64,000 bases of DNA from assembly GCA_947165675.1 (NCBI GenBank), contig CAMVBJ010000003.1, positions 1-64,000 of the forward strand. Direction: 5' to 3'. The position numbers and the translations under genes were made by a program. Under the pieces are notes generated by a model. That model had not been told where the DNA came from. It did no database searches and was given only the letters and a program-made list of their open reading frames with translations. Positions 33,415-42,609 of the stretch are shown piece after piece. The DNA is from an uncultured Prevotellaceae bacterium. GTDB lineage: Bacteria > Bacteroidota > Bacteroidia > Bacteroidales > Muribaculaceae. How positions within the stretch are numbered: position 1 is the first letter of the stretch; every line of letters begins with the position of its first letter.

Positions 33415-34341
33415 TCAGAGCAGGAAAAAGAGTGACACGCCGATGACTGAAATCAAGGCGCCCAGCAGGCTCTTCATGGTTATGGGCTGCTTGAAAATCC
33501 AGTAGGCGGGCAGGATGATGATGATGGGGGTCAATGCCATCAGTGTGCTGGCGATGCCGGCTGCGGTATATTGCACGGCGAGCAACGATGCACCCACGCC
33601 GACAAACGGGCCAAAGATCGTCGTCGCCACCGCGGCAACCATGCCCTTGTGGTCATGAAGGCCCTTGCGCAGAGGACCGAACCCTTCACGCAGCGCCATC
33701 AGCACGGCAAAGCCGATGGTGCCCGCCACGCAGCGGAAGAAGTTGGCATGGAACGGCAATAGCCATCCTTGCAGATCGCTCGTAAGCGATGCCTCGTAGT
33801 GATCCATGCCTATCTTGCTCAATACCAGCCCCACGCCCTGACACACTGCAGCCCCGATGGCAAACAGCACACCGGCCAGCGGCAACTTGAGCGACAGCTT
33901 GTGGTGCTCGCCGCGCCCCAGGACGCTGATGGCGATACCCGTGAGCGTGACAAGCATCGCCAGCATGGCTGTGGGCTTGAGTTCCTGACCCAGTGTGAAC
34001 CAGGCCATGATGGCTGCGGTGATGGGTGCCAGCGTCATGAATAGTTGGCCGAACTTCGAGCCGATGATGATGTAGCACTGGAACAGGCAGAAGTCCCCGA
34101 TGACGTAGCCCACCAGTCCCGACAGCATCATCCACAGGTAGGCCTCGGTGCTGGCCTGAGCGGGCAGGGGAGAACCTCCCATCACCCAGAACAGGATGCC
34201 CGAGAAAATGAGTGTGATCAACATGCGCGTGATGTTGAGCGTGAGATTGCCCATCCGCTTGCTGCCAAACTCGCTCAGCAGCGCTGTTGCCGTCCATGAG
34301 AATGCAACTCCGATCGATATCAGTTCACCAACGTACTGCAT
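33415..34341 (-). CDS. EamA-family (DMT) transporter
   Basis: This 308-residue inner-membrane protein has ten predicted helices in two EamA repeats (residues about 5-140 and 155-305), as in drug/metabolite transporters such as RhaT and YdcZ-type exporters. The second repeat has FGPFVGVGASLLAVQYTAAGIASTLMALTPI. The substrate is not predictable. A -7 box at 34349-34356 lies only seven bases before the ATG, so the leader is very short. Confidence 0.9.
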   Translation of the reverse strand: MQYVGELISIGVAFSWTATALLSEFGSKRMGNLTLNITRMLITLIFSGILFWVMGGSPLPAQASTEAYLWMMLSGLVGYVIGDFCLFQCYIIIGSKFGQLFMTLAPITAAIMAWFTLGQELKPTAMLAMLVTLTGIAISVLGRGEHHKLSLKLPLAGVLFAIGAAVCQGVGLVLSKIGMDHYEASLTSDLQGWLLPFHANFFRCVAGTIGFAVLMALREGFGPLRKGLHDHKGMVAAVATTIFGPFVGVGASLLAVQYTAAGIASTLMALTPIIIILPAYWIFKQPITMKSLLGALISVIGVSLFFLL

Positions 34342-34348
34342 ACGTCTG

Positions 34349-34356
34349 CAAAGGTA
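34349..34356 (-). promoter_or_regulatory. -7 box of the EamA gene close to the start codon
   Basis: TACCTTTG on the minus strand is separated from the ATG at 34341 by seven bases. Confidence 0.6.
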
Positions 34357-34441
34357 GCAATTAATGAATAGTTAACAGCGAATTAATAACATTTTTTGAG
34401 TTTCATTACGATTTTCACGTTTTTCTTTACCGCTTTTTGTC

Positions 34442-34477
34442 AAAAACTGAAAACTGACAACTGTAAACTGAAAACTT
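34442..34477 (+). repeat. AAACTGA heptamer array
   Basis: About five imperfect seven-base units (AAACTGA, CAACTGT and variants) lie just upstream of the PBP1A -7 box. They resemble, in reverse, the array at 15549-15590. Confidence 0.5.
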
Positions 34478-34482
34478 TTGCT

Positions 34483-34490
34483 TAAATTTG
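34483..34490 (+). promoter_or_regulatory. -7 box of the PBP1A gene
   Basis: TAAATTTG matches TAnnTTTG perfectly. The predicted leader is about 80 bases. Confidence 0.6.
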
Positions 34491-34575
34491 CAGGTTATTA
34501 AGTGCCATTAATACCGTTGATTTTCTGTTAACGGTTTGATAGGTAATGAATTAATGTAAACAACGATACCAAGAT

Positions 34576-37038
34576 ATGAGCGAAAAGACTACTGGAAAGA
34601 GAAAGAACAAGAGCCGTAGCATCACCCGCAAGATGTGGACATGGTTTGCCATTTTTGTGGGACTGCTGGTGTTGATGTTTGTGTTGATCTACAACGGCGT
34701 GATCGGCTATATGCCGCCCATCGACCAACTGAAGAACCCCACAGACAAGTTTGCTTCGACCATCTACAGCGCCGATGGCGTGGAGATGGGTCGTTACTAT
34801 CGCAGCCGCAGCAATCGCATCTATGTGGACTTTGATGAGATGTCACCTCACCTGACTGATGCCCTCATCGCTACCGAGGACTCCCGCTTTGACGAGCACT
34901 CGGGCATCGATGTCAAGGCAATCGGCCGTGCGATTATCAAGCGTATCATCATGGGGCAAAAGAGTGCAGGTGGTGGCAGTACCATCACCCAACAGCTTGC
35001 CAAGCAGTTGTATTCGCCTGAGTCGCACAACATCTTTGAACGAGCCCTCAAGAAACCTGTGGAATGGGTTATCGCAGTGAAGCTGGAGCGTTATTATACT
35101 AAGGATGAGATCATCAAGATGTACTTCAACCAGTTTGACTTCCTGAACAACGCCGTGGGTATCAAGATGGCCAGCCGTGTCTATTTTGACAAGGAGCCCA
35201 AGGACTTGAATATCCAGGAGGCAGCCACACTGGTGGGTATGTGCAAGAATCCGTCCTATTACAACCCTGTGCGTTACACCGAGCGCACCCGCCAGCGTCG
35301 CAATGTTGTCTTTGAGCAGATGGTTAAAGCCGGTTACTTGAGCGAGGCCGAGTGCGAGCAGCTCAAGACTTTGCCTCTCGTTTGTAAGTTCCAGAAACTC
35401 GACCATAATGATGGTCCTGCTCCCTACTTCCGCGAGGAGTTGCGACGTGTGATGAGTGCCAAGAAGCCCAACCGCAAGGATTACCCGTCCTGGAATCAGC
35501 AGGCCTTTATCGATGACTCGGTGGCATGGGCTGTGAATCCGCTTTTCGGCTGGTGTAACAAGAATACCAAGCCCGACGGTACACATTATGATATATATAC
35601 CGATGGCTTGAAGATCTACACCACGATTGATTCACGTATGCAGGAGTATGCCGAGAAGGCCGTACACAAGCACATGAGCAAGACATTGCAACCAGCATTC
35701 CTGCGTGAGCGTGGTGGTACAAAGAATCCGTACACTAACAACAAGTCAGAGCTCTCCAGCGCTGGTAAGCAGGCGCTCATCAATGCAGCTATCCGTCACA
35801 GCGAGCGCTATCGCGTCCTCAAGAATGAGGGCTTGAGCGATGCTCAGATCATGGAGAACTTCAAGAAGCCTGTCCAGATGCACCTGTTTAACTACGAGGG
35901 AGGATTTGACGCACAGATGTCACCGCTTGACTCGTTGTTGTACACCAAGTCGTTCCTGCGTTGCGCCATGATGTCGATGGATCCCGTCACAGGTTTTGTT
36001 AAGGCCTATGTGGGCGGTCCCAACTTCCGCTTCTTCAAGTATGACATGGTATCGACTGGTCGTCGCCAGATTGGTTCGACGGTTAAGCCCTTTGTCTATT
36101 CCCAGGCTATCGAGTTCGGTGGCTTGACTCCTTGTTCGACCCGCCCTGGCGGTCCTCCCCACATTATCTGGAACAATGAGGTGTACAACCCTGCTAACGA
36201 GGGCAGTGGAGGCGGAATGGATCTGCGAAATGCATTGAAGTATTCCAAGAACTGGATTTCGGCTGGTTTCATGCGTGGTACGCGTGAGAATTGGATAGAA
36301 CGCAATGGCTACTACACGATGACTCCCGCCGAACTGGCTAAGTGGATGCATAGTTTCGGTATTACCAGTTATCTGGATCCCGTGCCTGCATTGAGCTTGG
36401 GCTCTTGTGAGGTTACCCTGCGTGAGATGGTCGCTGCCTATTCGGCCTTTGCTAACGGTGGTATGCGCGTGGAGCCTGTTTATGTTTCACGCATCACCGA
36501 TAACCATGGTAACGTGCTTGCCGAGTTCACAGGCAGCCAGACCGAGATCATGAGTGAAGACACTTACTTGAAGATGCTCTCGATGCTCACCGAGGTCGTG
36601 GATGGCGGTACAGGTGCTCGCCTGCGTTACGCCTATGGCATTACGGCCGAAATGGGTGGTAAGACGGGTACAACCAACTTCCACAGTGATGGTTGGTTCA
36701 TGGGTTTCACTCCTGAGTTGGTGACTGGTGTTTGGGTCGGTGGCGAGGAACGCTACATTCATTTCAACAGCATGGCGATGGGTCAGGGTGCCGAGGCTGC
36801 ACTTCCCATCTTAGGCTACTTCATGAAGTGGATTTACGACGATAAGAGCCTGCCCTACAAGCAGAGTACCAAGTTTGAATTCCCCAAGGACTTTAATGCT
36901 TGTGGTGACGAGCTTGGCGGCTACTATGGTAGTGGTGGTGGCAGTAGTCGGCACAGCCATGGCGGTGGCGGAGGCGGAGACGCTGGTGAAGGCGGCGGAG
37001 GCGGCCAAGACGACGCCACCGAAGGACTCTTCGATTAA
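34576..37038 (+). CDS. Class A penicillin-binding protein 1A
   Basis: This 820-residue bifunctional peptidoglycan synthase has a cytoplasmic basic start, one membrane anchor (about residues 22-40), a glycosyltransferase domain with catalytic E101 (ATEDSRFDEHSG) and GGSTITQQLAKQL, and a transpeptidase domain. The transpeptidase motifs are SxxK at S501-K504 (GSTVKPF), SxN (KYSKNW) and KTGTT beginning at K696. The tail after residue 785 is a Gly/Ser/His-rich run followed by an acidic end, not part of the enzyme. The stop codon lies inside a 22-bp perfect palindrome. Confidence 0.95.
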   Translation: MSEKTTGKRKNKSRSITRKMWTWFAIFVGLLVLMFVLIYNGVIGYMPPIDQLKNPTDKFASTIYSADGVEMGRYYRSRSNRIYVDFDEMSPHLTDALIATEDSRFDEHSGIDVKAIGRAIIKRIIMGQKSAGGGSTITQQLAKQLYSPESHNIFERALKKPVEWVIAVKLERYYTKDEIIKMYFNQFDFLNNAVGIKMASRVYFDKEPKDLNIQEAATLVGMCKNPSYYNPVRYTERTRQRRNVVFEQMVKAGYLSEAECEQLKTLPLVCKFQKLDHNDGPAPYFREELRRVMSAKKPNRKDYPSWNQQAFIDDSVAWAVNPLFGWCNKNTKPDGTHYDIYTDGLKIYTTIDSRMQEYAEKAVHKHMSKTLQPAFLRERGGTKNPYTNNKSELSSAGKQALINAAIRHSERYRVLKNEGLSDAQIMENFKKPVQMHLFNYEGGFDAQMSPLDSLLYTKSFLRCAMMSMDPVTGFVKAYVGGPNFRFFKYDMVSTGRRQIGSTVKPFVYSQAIEFGGLTPCSTRPGGPPHIIWNNEVYNPANEGSGGGMDLRNALKYSKNWISAGFMRGTRENWIERNGYYTMTPAELAKWMHSFGITSYLDPVPALSLGSCEVTLREMVAAYSAFANGGMRVEPVYVSRITDNHGNVLAEFTGSQTEIMSEDTYLKMLSMLTEVVDGGTGARLRYAYGITAEMGGKTGTTNFHSDGWFMGFTPELVTGVWVGGEERYIHFNSMAMGQGAEAALPILGYFMKWIYDDKSLPYKQSTKFEFPKDFNACGDELGGYYGSGGGSSRHSHGGGGGGDAGEGGGGGQDDATEGLFD

Positions 37039-37081
37039 CGAAAAAGGTCAAGCCCCGCTGGCTTGACCTTTTTCGTTAATC
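37033..37081 (+). terminator. 22-bp perfect palindromic terminator including the PBP1A stop
   Basis: The arms 37033-37054 and 37060-37081 are perfectly complementary with a five-base loop (CCGCT). The TAA stop at 37036-37038 is in the left arm, and a TTTTT run is inside the right arm. Confidence 0.85.
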
Positions 37082-37102
37082 AGATAAGAAATATTTTTAG
37101 GC

Positions 37103-37123
37103 GATGATATAGTAGTTGGCCCA
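37103..37123 (+). repeat. ATGATATAG-AGTTGGCCCA repeat, copy 2
   Basis: This stretch matches 15673-15693 with two differences in about 21 bases. Nearby (37190-37220) the unit AATTAGC occurs three times at a nine-base period. Confidence 0.5.
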
Positions 37124-37278
37124 AACCCTGGGACAAACGCGAACCTTTAGTCCGGTGAAGCCAAATGTTTTATTATATTATTAACTTCGTGTAATTAGCT
37201 TAATTAGCGAAATTAGCATTAAGAAACATTACAGTGTCAACTGCGATATCATTTACCTATTTTTTAAAAGCTTTTTGC

Positions 37279-38154
37279 TCAAAAAAAGCTTTTTTGTGCT
37301 GCTGCGAGGGTATTCTTCATCAATGAGCAGATGGTCATGGGGCCGACGCCGCCGGGGACTGGGGTGATGTAGGAGCACTTGGGCGCTACCTCGTCAAACT
37401 TCACGTCGCCGTTCAGGCGATAGCCGGTCTTGCTGTTGGGGTCCTCCACACGGGTGGTGCCCACATCAATGACAACGGCACCTTCTTTCACCATGTCAGC
37501 GGTGACAAAGTTGGGACGGCCGATGGCGGCGATGATGATGTCGGCCTGGCGGCATTCTTCCTTCAACGTCTTAGAATGGCTGTGACAGATGGTTACCGTG
37601 GCATCGCCATGCTCCTTTTGCAGCATGAGCTGAGCCATGGGCTTGCCCACGATGTTACTGCGGCCCAGCACCACGCACTTCTTGCCCGACGTCGGGATAT
37701 TGTAGCGCTGCAGCAGGGTGATGATACCCAGCGGAGTTGCCGAGATGAAACTGGGCAGACCCAACGTCATGCGACCAGCATTCATCGGGTGGATGCCGTC
37801 AACGTCCTTGCGGTAGTCGATGGCGTTGATGACGTGCTGCTCGTTAATGTGCTTGGGCAGCGGCAGTTGCACGATAAAGCCGTCAACGTCGTTGTCTTCA
37901 TTCAACTTCTTAATGCAGTCCAGAAGTTGCTCCTCGGTCGTGTCCTCTTCCATGCGGATGAGCGAGGACTTGAAGCCACACTTCTCACAAGCAATGACTT
38001 TATTCTTCACGTATGCCTCTGACCCGCCGTCGTGTCCCACGAGCACAGCAGCCAGATGCGGGCGCTTCATGCCCGCGGCTATCATCTGATCCACCTCGGC
38101 CTTGATCTCTTCCTTGATGGCCGCAGCGGTTGCTTTTCCGTCTATCAGTTTCAT
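37279..38154 (-). CDS. folD: Methylenetetrahydrofolate dehydrogenase / cyclohydrolase
   Basis: This 291-residue bifunctional enzyme interconverts 5,10-methylene-, methenyl- and 10-formyl-tetrahydrofolate with NADP. Landmarks are [13 protein letters not shown] (the catalytic Lys is in this helix), the [13 protein letters not shown] signature, the Rossmann motif [15 protein letters not shown], and the end signature [16 protein letters not shown]. Length is normal. It is monocistronic. An A/T-rich 11-bp inverted repeat (37267-37277 with 37284-37294) spans its stop codon. A -7 box lies at 38206-38213. Confidence 0.95.
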   Translation of the reverse strand: MKLIDGKATAAAIKEEIKAEVDQMIAAGMKRPHLAAVLVGHDGGSEAYVKNKVIACEKCGFKSSLIRMEEDTTEEQLLDCIKKLNEDNDVDGFIVQLPLPKHINEQHVINAIDYRKDVDGIHPMNAGRMTLGLPSFISATPLGIITLLQRYNIPTSGKKCVVLGRSNIVGKPMAQLMLQKEHGDATVTICHSHSKTLKEECRQADIIIAAIGRPNFVTADMVKEGAVVIDVGTTRVEDPNSKTGYRLNGDVKFDEVAPKCSYITPVPGGVGPMTICSLMKNTLAAAQKSFF

Positions 38155-38205
38155 AATGATGTAGTTATCTGTCGTTATCGTTGTTATTGTCCAAAATCAA
38201 GCCAC

Positions 38206-38213
38206 AAAATTAC
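38206..38213 (-). promoter_or_regulatory. -7 box of folD
   Basis: TAATTTTG on the minus strand, giving a leader of about 45 bases. Confidence 0.55.
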
Positions 38214-38388
38214 TCAAAAAATCTCAATAAGCCCCCTCATGACATCAACTTTTAGAGTAACCGTACCAATTTTTCAGCTTGCGCTCTTTAATTCAGCATT
38301 GCCCATTGCGTCATCAATCAATCTTTCCTCCTCTTCTCCGTTGTTCTTCGTCTTAATTTTGATTGGAGTGCGTTATAAAAATGTCACA

Positions 38389-40851
38389 TCACACGGGATC
38401 GACGTCGTAGTAGAGTTTCAGCGTCTTCATGCGGGCATCGGCGGCAATCATCTGCTCGTAGAGGTCGCGCAGGATTTTTTTGACCTTGCTCATCGAGGCG
38501 GCAGTCTCCATCTTGAGGGTGATCTGGCGGATGTACATGTTTTGAACACGGGCTACAAATGGCGCCATCGGTCCCAACACACGGTTGCCGAACACATGGT
38601 GCAGCAGCCCGACGTAACGTACTGCAAGCTCGCCCACGGTAGCATCGTCACGGTGCTTGAGGTAGATGTTGATGACCTTGGTGAACGGGGGGTAGCCAAA
38701 TTTCTGCCTGTCGGCCAGTTCGTGCTGATAGAACCCCTCATAATCATGGGCTTGGACAAACTTGATGACGTCGTGATCGGGGTTGCTGGTCTGGATGATG
38801 ACTTTGCCCTGCTTGTGGGCTCGGCCTGCTCGACCCGACACCTGTTCCAGCATGTCGAAGGCGCGCTCATGGCTGCGGAAGTCAGGGAAATTGATCATCG
38901 TGTCGGCATTGAGGATGCCCACGATGCTCACCGCGTCAAAGTCCAGTCCCTTGGTCACCATCTGGGTGCCCACCAGGATGTTGGTGCGGTGCTGCGAGAA
39001 CTCGTCAATGATGCGGTCATAGCTATTCTTGCTGCGTGTGGTGTCCAGGTCCATGCGGGAAATCTTCTCGCCGGGGAAGACGGCGTCGATATCGTCCTCG
39101 ATGCGCTCGGTGCCATAGCCCACGATCTCTATGCCGGGCAACTGACAGGCGGGGCACAGGTCGGGCAGCGGAATGGTGTAGCCGCAGTAGTGGCACACCA
39201 GGCTGTGGTTGTGCTTGTGATAGGTGAGCGACACGTCGCAGTTCTCGCACTTGGGAACCCAGCCACATTCCTTGCAGCGCACCATGGGCGAGTAGCCGCG
39301 GCGATTCTGGAACAGGATAACCTGTTCATTGTCTTTCAACGCCTTGCGGCAGTCGGTAAGGAGTTCGTTGCTGAATAGCCCATTCATCTCGCGGCGCTTG
39401 CGGGCGTCGATGGTGTCGATGACCTTGACCGCGGGCATCTTGATGTCGCCATATCGGGTCATTAACTTGACCAGGCCGTATTTGCCCTCAAGGGCCAGGT
39501 GATAGACCTCGATGGCAGGAGTAGCCGATCCCAGAACAGTCTTTGCACCGTGCATCTGAGCCAGGACGAGAGCTGCGTTACGTCCGTTATAACGAGGAGA
39601 TGGATCTTGCTGTTTGTAGCTGCTATCATGTTCCTCATCGACGATGACCAGGCCCAGGTTGGCGTAGGGGAGAAATACCGATGAACGCACGCCGATGACA
39701 ACGCACGGCTCGTTGCTGCTCAGAAGCCGTTTCCAGATGTCAACACGCTCGTTGTCACTGAACTTAGAATGGTAAATCAGCAACTTGTCACCGAATACCC
39801 GTCTCAATCGTCGTGTCAGTTGTGTTGTCAATGCAATCTCGGGGACGAGATAAAGCACTTGCTTGCCCAGCCGCAGGGCGTCGGCAATGAGGTGCATATA
39901 GACCGACGTCTTGCCGCTGCTGGTCACACCGTGTAACAAGGTGATGGCGTGCTGGCGCATCGACTGGTGTATTTCATTATAGGCGCGCTGTTGCTCGGCG
40001 CTCAGTGTGGGCGGCTCCTCGAGAACGCTGCCCAGGTCGGCAAAGCGGTTGATTTCCTTCTTGTAGATTTCAAACAACCCTCGTTTCACTGCTTCATGGA
40101 GCACGGCGCTGCTCACGCCGGCACGCTTGAGCAGGTTTTCTTTGCTCACCTCTTTTATTTCACCATTCTGGAGCCATCGTGACATATCCAAGTAGGCCAG
40201 TAGCAGGGATTCTTGCTTAGGCGCCCTCTTTAGCTGGTCAAAGAATTGATGCAGTTTTTCCTCGTCTTCTCGGGTCACGGTCAGGCGCACACATGCCTCT
40301 GTTTTAGGGCGATAGTTATCCACGACACGCTCACTCACATGCAGTGCATCCAGGTCTAACAAGTGGCTGACATTTCGTTCTACGGTTTTAAAACCTGTAG
40401 CCTTGGCAATTTCGGCAATCTGAACGCGTCCACGCTGGGCTGTGAAGTCCAGAATGACGCGCTCACGGTCGGTCAACTGACCGGGCTGGCTTTCTTCAAA
40501 GTCGGGATTCACGCTGATTGTCGTCTCGCTCTCGACTTTGAGTCCCGATGGTATCGCTGCTTTATAGACCTCACCCATTGAGCACAGGTAGTAATCGGCG
40601 ATCCATTGCCAGAATTCCAGTTGCGGGTGGCGGACGATGGGCTTGTCGTCCAGCGTGCCTAATATCTCTTTCACGTCATACCCCTTGGGCTCCTTGTCAT
40701 GCAGTGAGGTGATGATGGCTGTGAAGATTTTCTTGCGCCCGAAAGGTACCAAAACACGCATACCAATCGACAACCGCATCCCCTCGGGAACACGATAAGT
40801 ATAGGTGCCGGGAATGGCAAGTGGAAGCAATGTTTCGGCAAATCTGGGCAT
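38389..40851 (-). CDS. priA: Primosomal protein N' (replication restart helicase)
   Basis: This 820-residue superfamily 2 helicase reloads the replisome at stalled forks. The N-terminal DNA-binding domain covers roughly residues 1-110 and a winged-helix part follows. Walker A is GVTSSGKTSVYMH (around residue 307), the DEAH box is VDEEHDSSY, and two zinc-binding clusters follow (CKECGWVPKCENC, then CHYCGYTIPLPDLCPAC). The helicase C-terminal motif is LVGTQMVTKGLDFDAV. All motifs are intact. It is monocistronic, surrounded by AT-rich spacers. Confidence 0.96.
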   Translation of the reverse strand: MPRFAETLLPLAIPGTYTYRVPEGMRLSIGMRVLVPFGRKKIFTAIITSLHDKEPKGYDVKEILGTLDDKPIVRHPQLEFWQWIADYYLCSMGEVYKAAIPSGLKVESETTISVNPDFEESQPGQLTDRERVILDFTAQRGRVQIAEIAKATGFKTVERNVSHLLDLDALHVSERVVDNYRPKTEACVRLTVTREDEEKLHQFFDQLKRAPKQESLLLAYLDMSRWLQNGEIKEVSKENLLKRAGVSSAVLHEAVKRGLFEIYKKEINRFADLGSVLEEPPTLSAEQQRAYNEIHQSMRQHAITLLHGVTSSGKTSVYMHLIADALRLGKQVLYLVPEIALTTQLTRRLRRVFGDKLLIYHSKFSDNERVDIWKRLLSSNEPCVVIGVRSSVFLPYANLGLVIVDEEHDSSYKQQDPSPRYNGRNAALVLAQMHGAKTVLGSATPAIEVYHLALEGKYGLVKLMTRYGDIKMPAVKVIDTIDARKRREMNGLFSNELLTDCRKALKDNEQVILFQNRRGYSPMVRCKECGWVPKCENCDVSLTYHKHNHSLVCHYCGYTIPLPDLCPACQLPGIEIVGYGTERIEDDIDAVFPGEKISRMDLDTTRSKNSYDRIIDEFSQHRTNILVGTQMVTKGLDFDAVSIVGILNADTMINFPDFRSHERAFDMLEQVSGRAGRAHKQGKVIIQTSNPDHDVIKFVQAHDYEGFYQHELADRQKFGYPPFTKVINIYLKHRDDATVGELAVRYVGLLHHVFGNRVLGPMAPFVARVQNMYIRQITLKMETAASMSKVKKILRDLYEQMIAADARMKTLKLYYDVDPV

Positions 40852-41029
40852 ATTTTCTATATTATTAAATTTTTACTTTAAAATTACAATTTATTTTAAG
40901 TGGTAATCAAGTGATTGATTATTCAATAACGCAAAATATCACTAAATTGATGATAATTTGTTATACATTAAATTATTGCTTTAAATTTATGTAGCTAAAC
41001 TATTAAATGAATTGATTTTACAGATTGTA

Positions 41030-42202
41030 TTAAATGTATTTGTGATAAATGCTGTTTTCCTTAATGGCCGTAGCGTTCCAGCTCACCTCGGGTGGCAATT
41101 TTTGCTCGATGTCGCCTTGCAATAACTGCACGGCACGGTCGGTAAACCGGTCCACAAAATTTTCACCCAAGTCGATGGCGTTTTCACGGCCAACGGCCTC
41201 GGCGGTACCAATGACATTGGTCGCTACAACATGGGCTCCACATGACAGGGCTTCGATGACAACCAGTGGCAAACCCTCCAGGCTGCTGGGCAGCACGAGC
41301 AGGTCCACACAGTTGAGCAGGTCGGGAATCTCCTCAGGCGGCACCTTGCCTGTAAAGTGGCAAGTCACTCCCTTTTCAACCATCAATTGACGAGTTTCGT
41401 TAAGTTGAACACCGTCTCCTATTGCCCAGAATGTCAGTTGCTTGCCGTACTTCTTCTCAATCTCTTTATAGATATCAGGGAGCATGAGCACGTTCTTGAC
41501 GGGTTCAAAACGTCCCACGAAGGCAACGACTTTTTTCCCGTCATTCACTCGATACTTATCGCGCAGCTTTGTGCGGGTGCTGTTGTCATATATCCTGAAC
41601 TGCTCGCTGGCGCCATTGAGCAGGATCTCGGCAGGGAAGCCGTCGGTCAGTTCGGCATGGGCTTTGTCCAGCAGACCCTGGCTGACAAAGAAGTTGCATG
41701 TGGCGCTGTGCAACAACTTGATAGTCATTTCTTTAATCATCGGGTCACGGGGTGGGTCGGTGTAGATGCTCGCTCCGTGCCAGGTGATGAAGCTGGGGAT
41801 GTGCAATTTTTTGCCCGCAAACACGGCTGCATGCCCCACGATGCGGTCATGGGCGCTCACCAAGTCGTGTCCACGCATCTCCCATCCCAGTCGTTTGAGG
41901 CGCTTGAGCAGCGCGTGCGGTGGCTTGTGGAACAGGCGGTGCATCAGGGCGTCGGTCCAGCGGCGGCGGAACCAGGTGATGTGGATTCTCACGCCGTCGG
42001 CGGTGATTTCGTCGGGACGCGCACTGATCTTCTTGCTGTGGCGGATGCGTCTCATCAGCCAGCCGTCATAGACTTGGAACATATACACATCAATCTTGTA
42101 ATCAGCGACTTGTTGCAAGTGTTTCACGCGGTTGATGACCGCATTAAACACCCCTAATCGTCGGTTGATGTCGCCTTCAAAGAGTACCGCAATCTGTTTC
42201 AT
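41030..42202 (-). CDS. Glycosyltransferase family 4
   Basis: This 390-residue GT-B enzyme has an N-terminal acceptor domain (residues 1-190) and a C-terminal nucleotide-sugar domain with VVAFVGRFEPVKNVLMLPDIYKEI, the canonical Lys-containing loop, and LLVLPSSLEGLPLVVIEALSCG with the catalytic Glu. The most likely role is surface polysaccharide synthesis. It is isolated: AT-rich spacer follows, and the initiator tRNA lies upstream. No cognate polymer genes are adjacent. Confidence 0.9.
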   Translation of the reverse strand: MKQIAVLFEGDINRRLGVFNAVINRVKHLQQVADYKIDVYMFQVYDGWLMRRIRHSKKISARPDEITADGVRIHITWFRRRWTDALMHRLFHKPPHALLKRLKRLGWEMRGHDLVSAHDRIVGHAAVFAGKKLHIPSFITWHGASIYTDPPRDPMIKEMTIKLLHSATCNFFVSQGLLDKAHAELTDGFPAEILLNGASEQFRIYDNSTRTKLRDKYRVNDGKKVVAFVGRFEPVKNVLMLPDIYKEIEKKYGKQLTFWAIGDGVQLNETRQLMVEKGVTCHFTGKVPPEEIPDLLNCVDLLVLPSSLEGLPLVVIEALSCGAHVVATNVIGTAEAVGRENAIDLGENFVDRFTDRAVQLLQGDIEQKLPPEVSWNATAIKENSIYHKYI

Positions 42203-42300
42203 AGCCTGATGGTTTTTTAGGTTGGACTTTAATCAAGCAAATTTACGCAATTTTCTGTTCATGTGCAACCCTATGGCCGTTTTTCGTCATAAATGGATGC

Positions 42301-42335
42301 AAAAAAAGAGGTCAAACACTCGTGCTTGACCTCTT
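42301..42335 (-). terminator. Terminator of the tRNA gene
   Basis: On the minus strand a ten-base perfect stem (42306-42315 with 42326-42335) is followed by a T-run. It starts seven bases after the tRNA 3' end. Confidence 0.85.
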
Positions 42336-42341
42336 ACTGAG

Positions 42342-42413
42342 TAGCGGGAGCCAGACTCGAACTGACGACCTTTGGGTTATGAGCCCAACGAGCTGCCACT
42401 GCTCCATCCCGCA
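42342..42413 (-). tRNA. Initiator tRNA-Met (anticodon CAU)
   Basis: The minus-strand cloverleaf has an anticodon loop CTCATAA closed by GGG/CCC, the three G-C pairs that mark the initiator. The acceptor stem pairs G2-C71 to A7-T66, while position 1 (T) and position 72 (T) do not pair. A non-pairing 1-72 position is the other initiator hallmark. CCA is not fully encoded; bases after the discriminator A read CCTCAG-like plus-strand DNA. Length is 72 bases without CCA. Confidence 0.93.
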
Positions 42414-42424
42414 ATTTGCGAGTG

Positions 42425-42454
42425 CAAAGGTAATGCTTTTTTTTGACGTGTCAA
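42425..42454 (-). promoter_or_regulatory. tRNA-fMet promoter
   Basis: TTG (42452-42454), a 19-base spacer and TACCTTTG (42425-42432) on the minus strand; the transcript would begin about five bases before the mature 5' end. Confidence 0.75.
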
Positions 42455-42609
42455 GTGTTTCGGTGCTGAAAAGTGTGTTATTTAACATATTTTTACCAAA
42501 AACAATAGGTTTGTGGATAGGTTTGGCCAAAGAAATGCCGCGTGACTCGACTTGAATCGGTCACGCGGCACCTGTTACGAATCACCGAAAATGAGCGGTG
42601 TGGTCTTCT

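Noticed and set aside
37180-37225. AATTAGC repeats as a fifth copy of the dispersed palindrome
   Set aside because: They share the AT-rich flavour but not the ACTACGAATTACGC core or a matching second arm.
38032-39378. 448-codon plus-strand ORF
   Set aside because: It lies antisense to the ends of folD and priA, both with complete family motifs. The length follows from G+C-rich third positions on the other strand.
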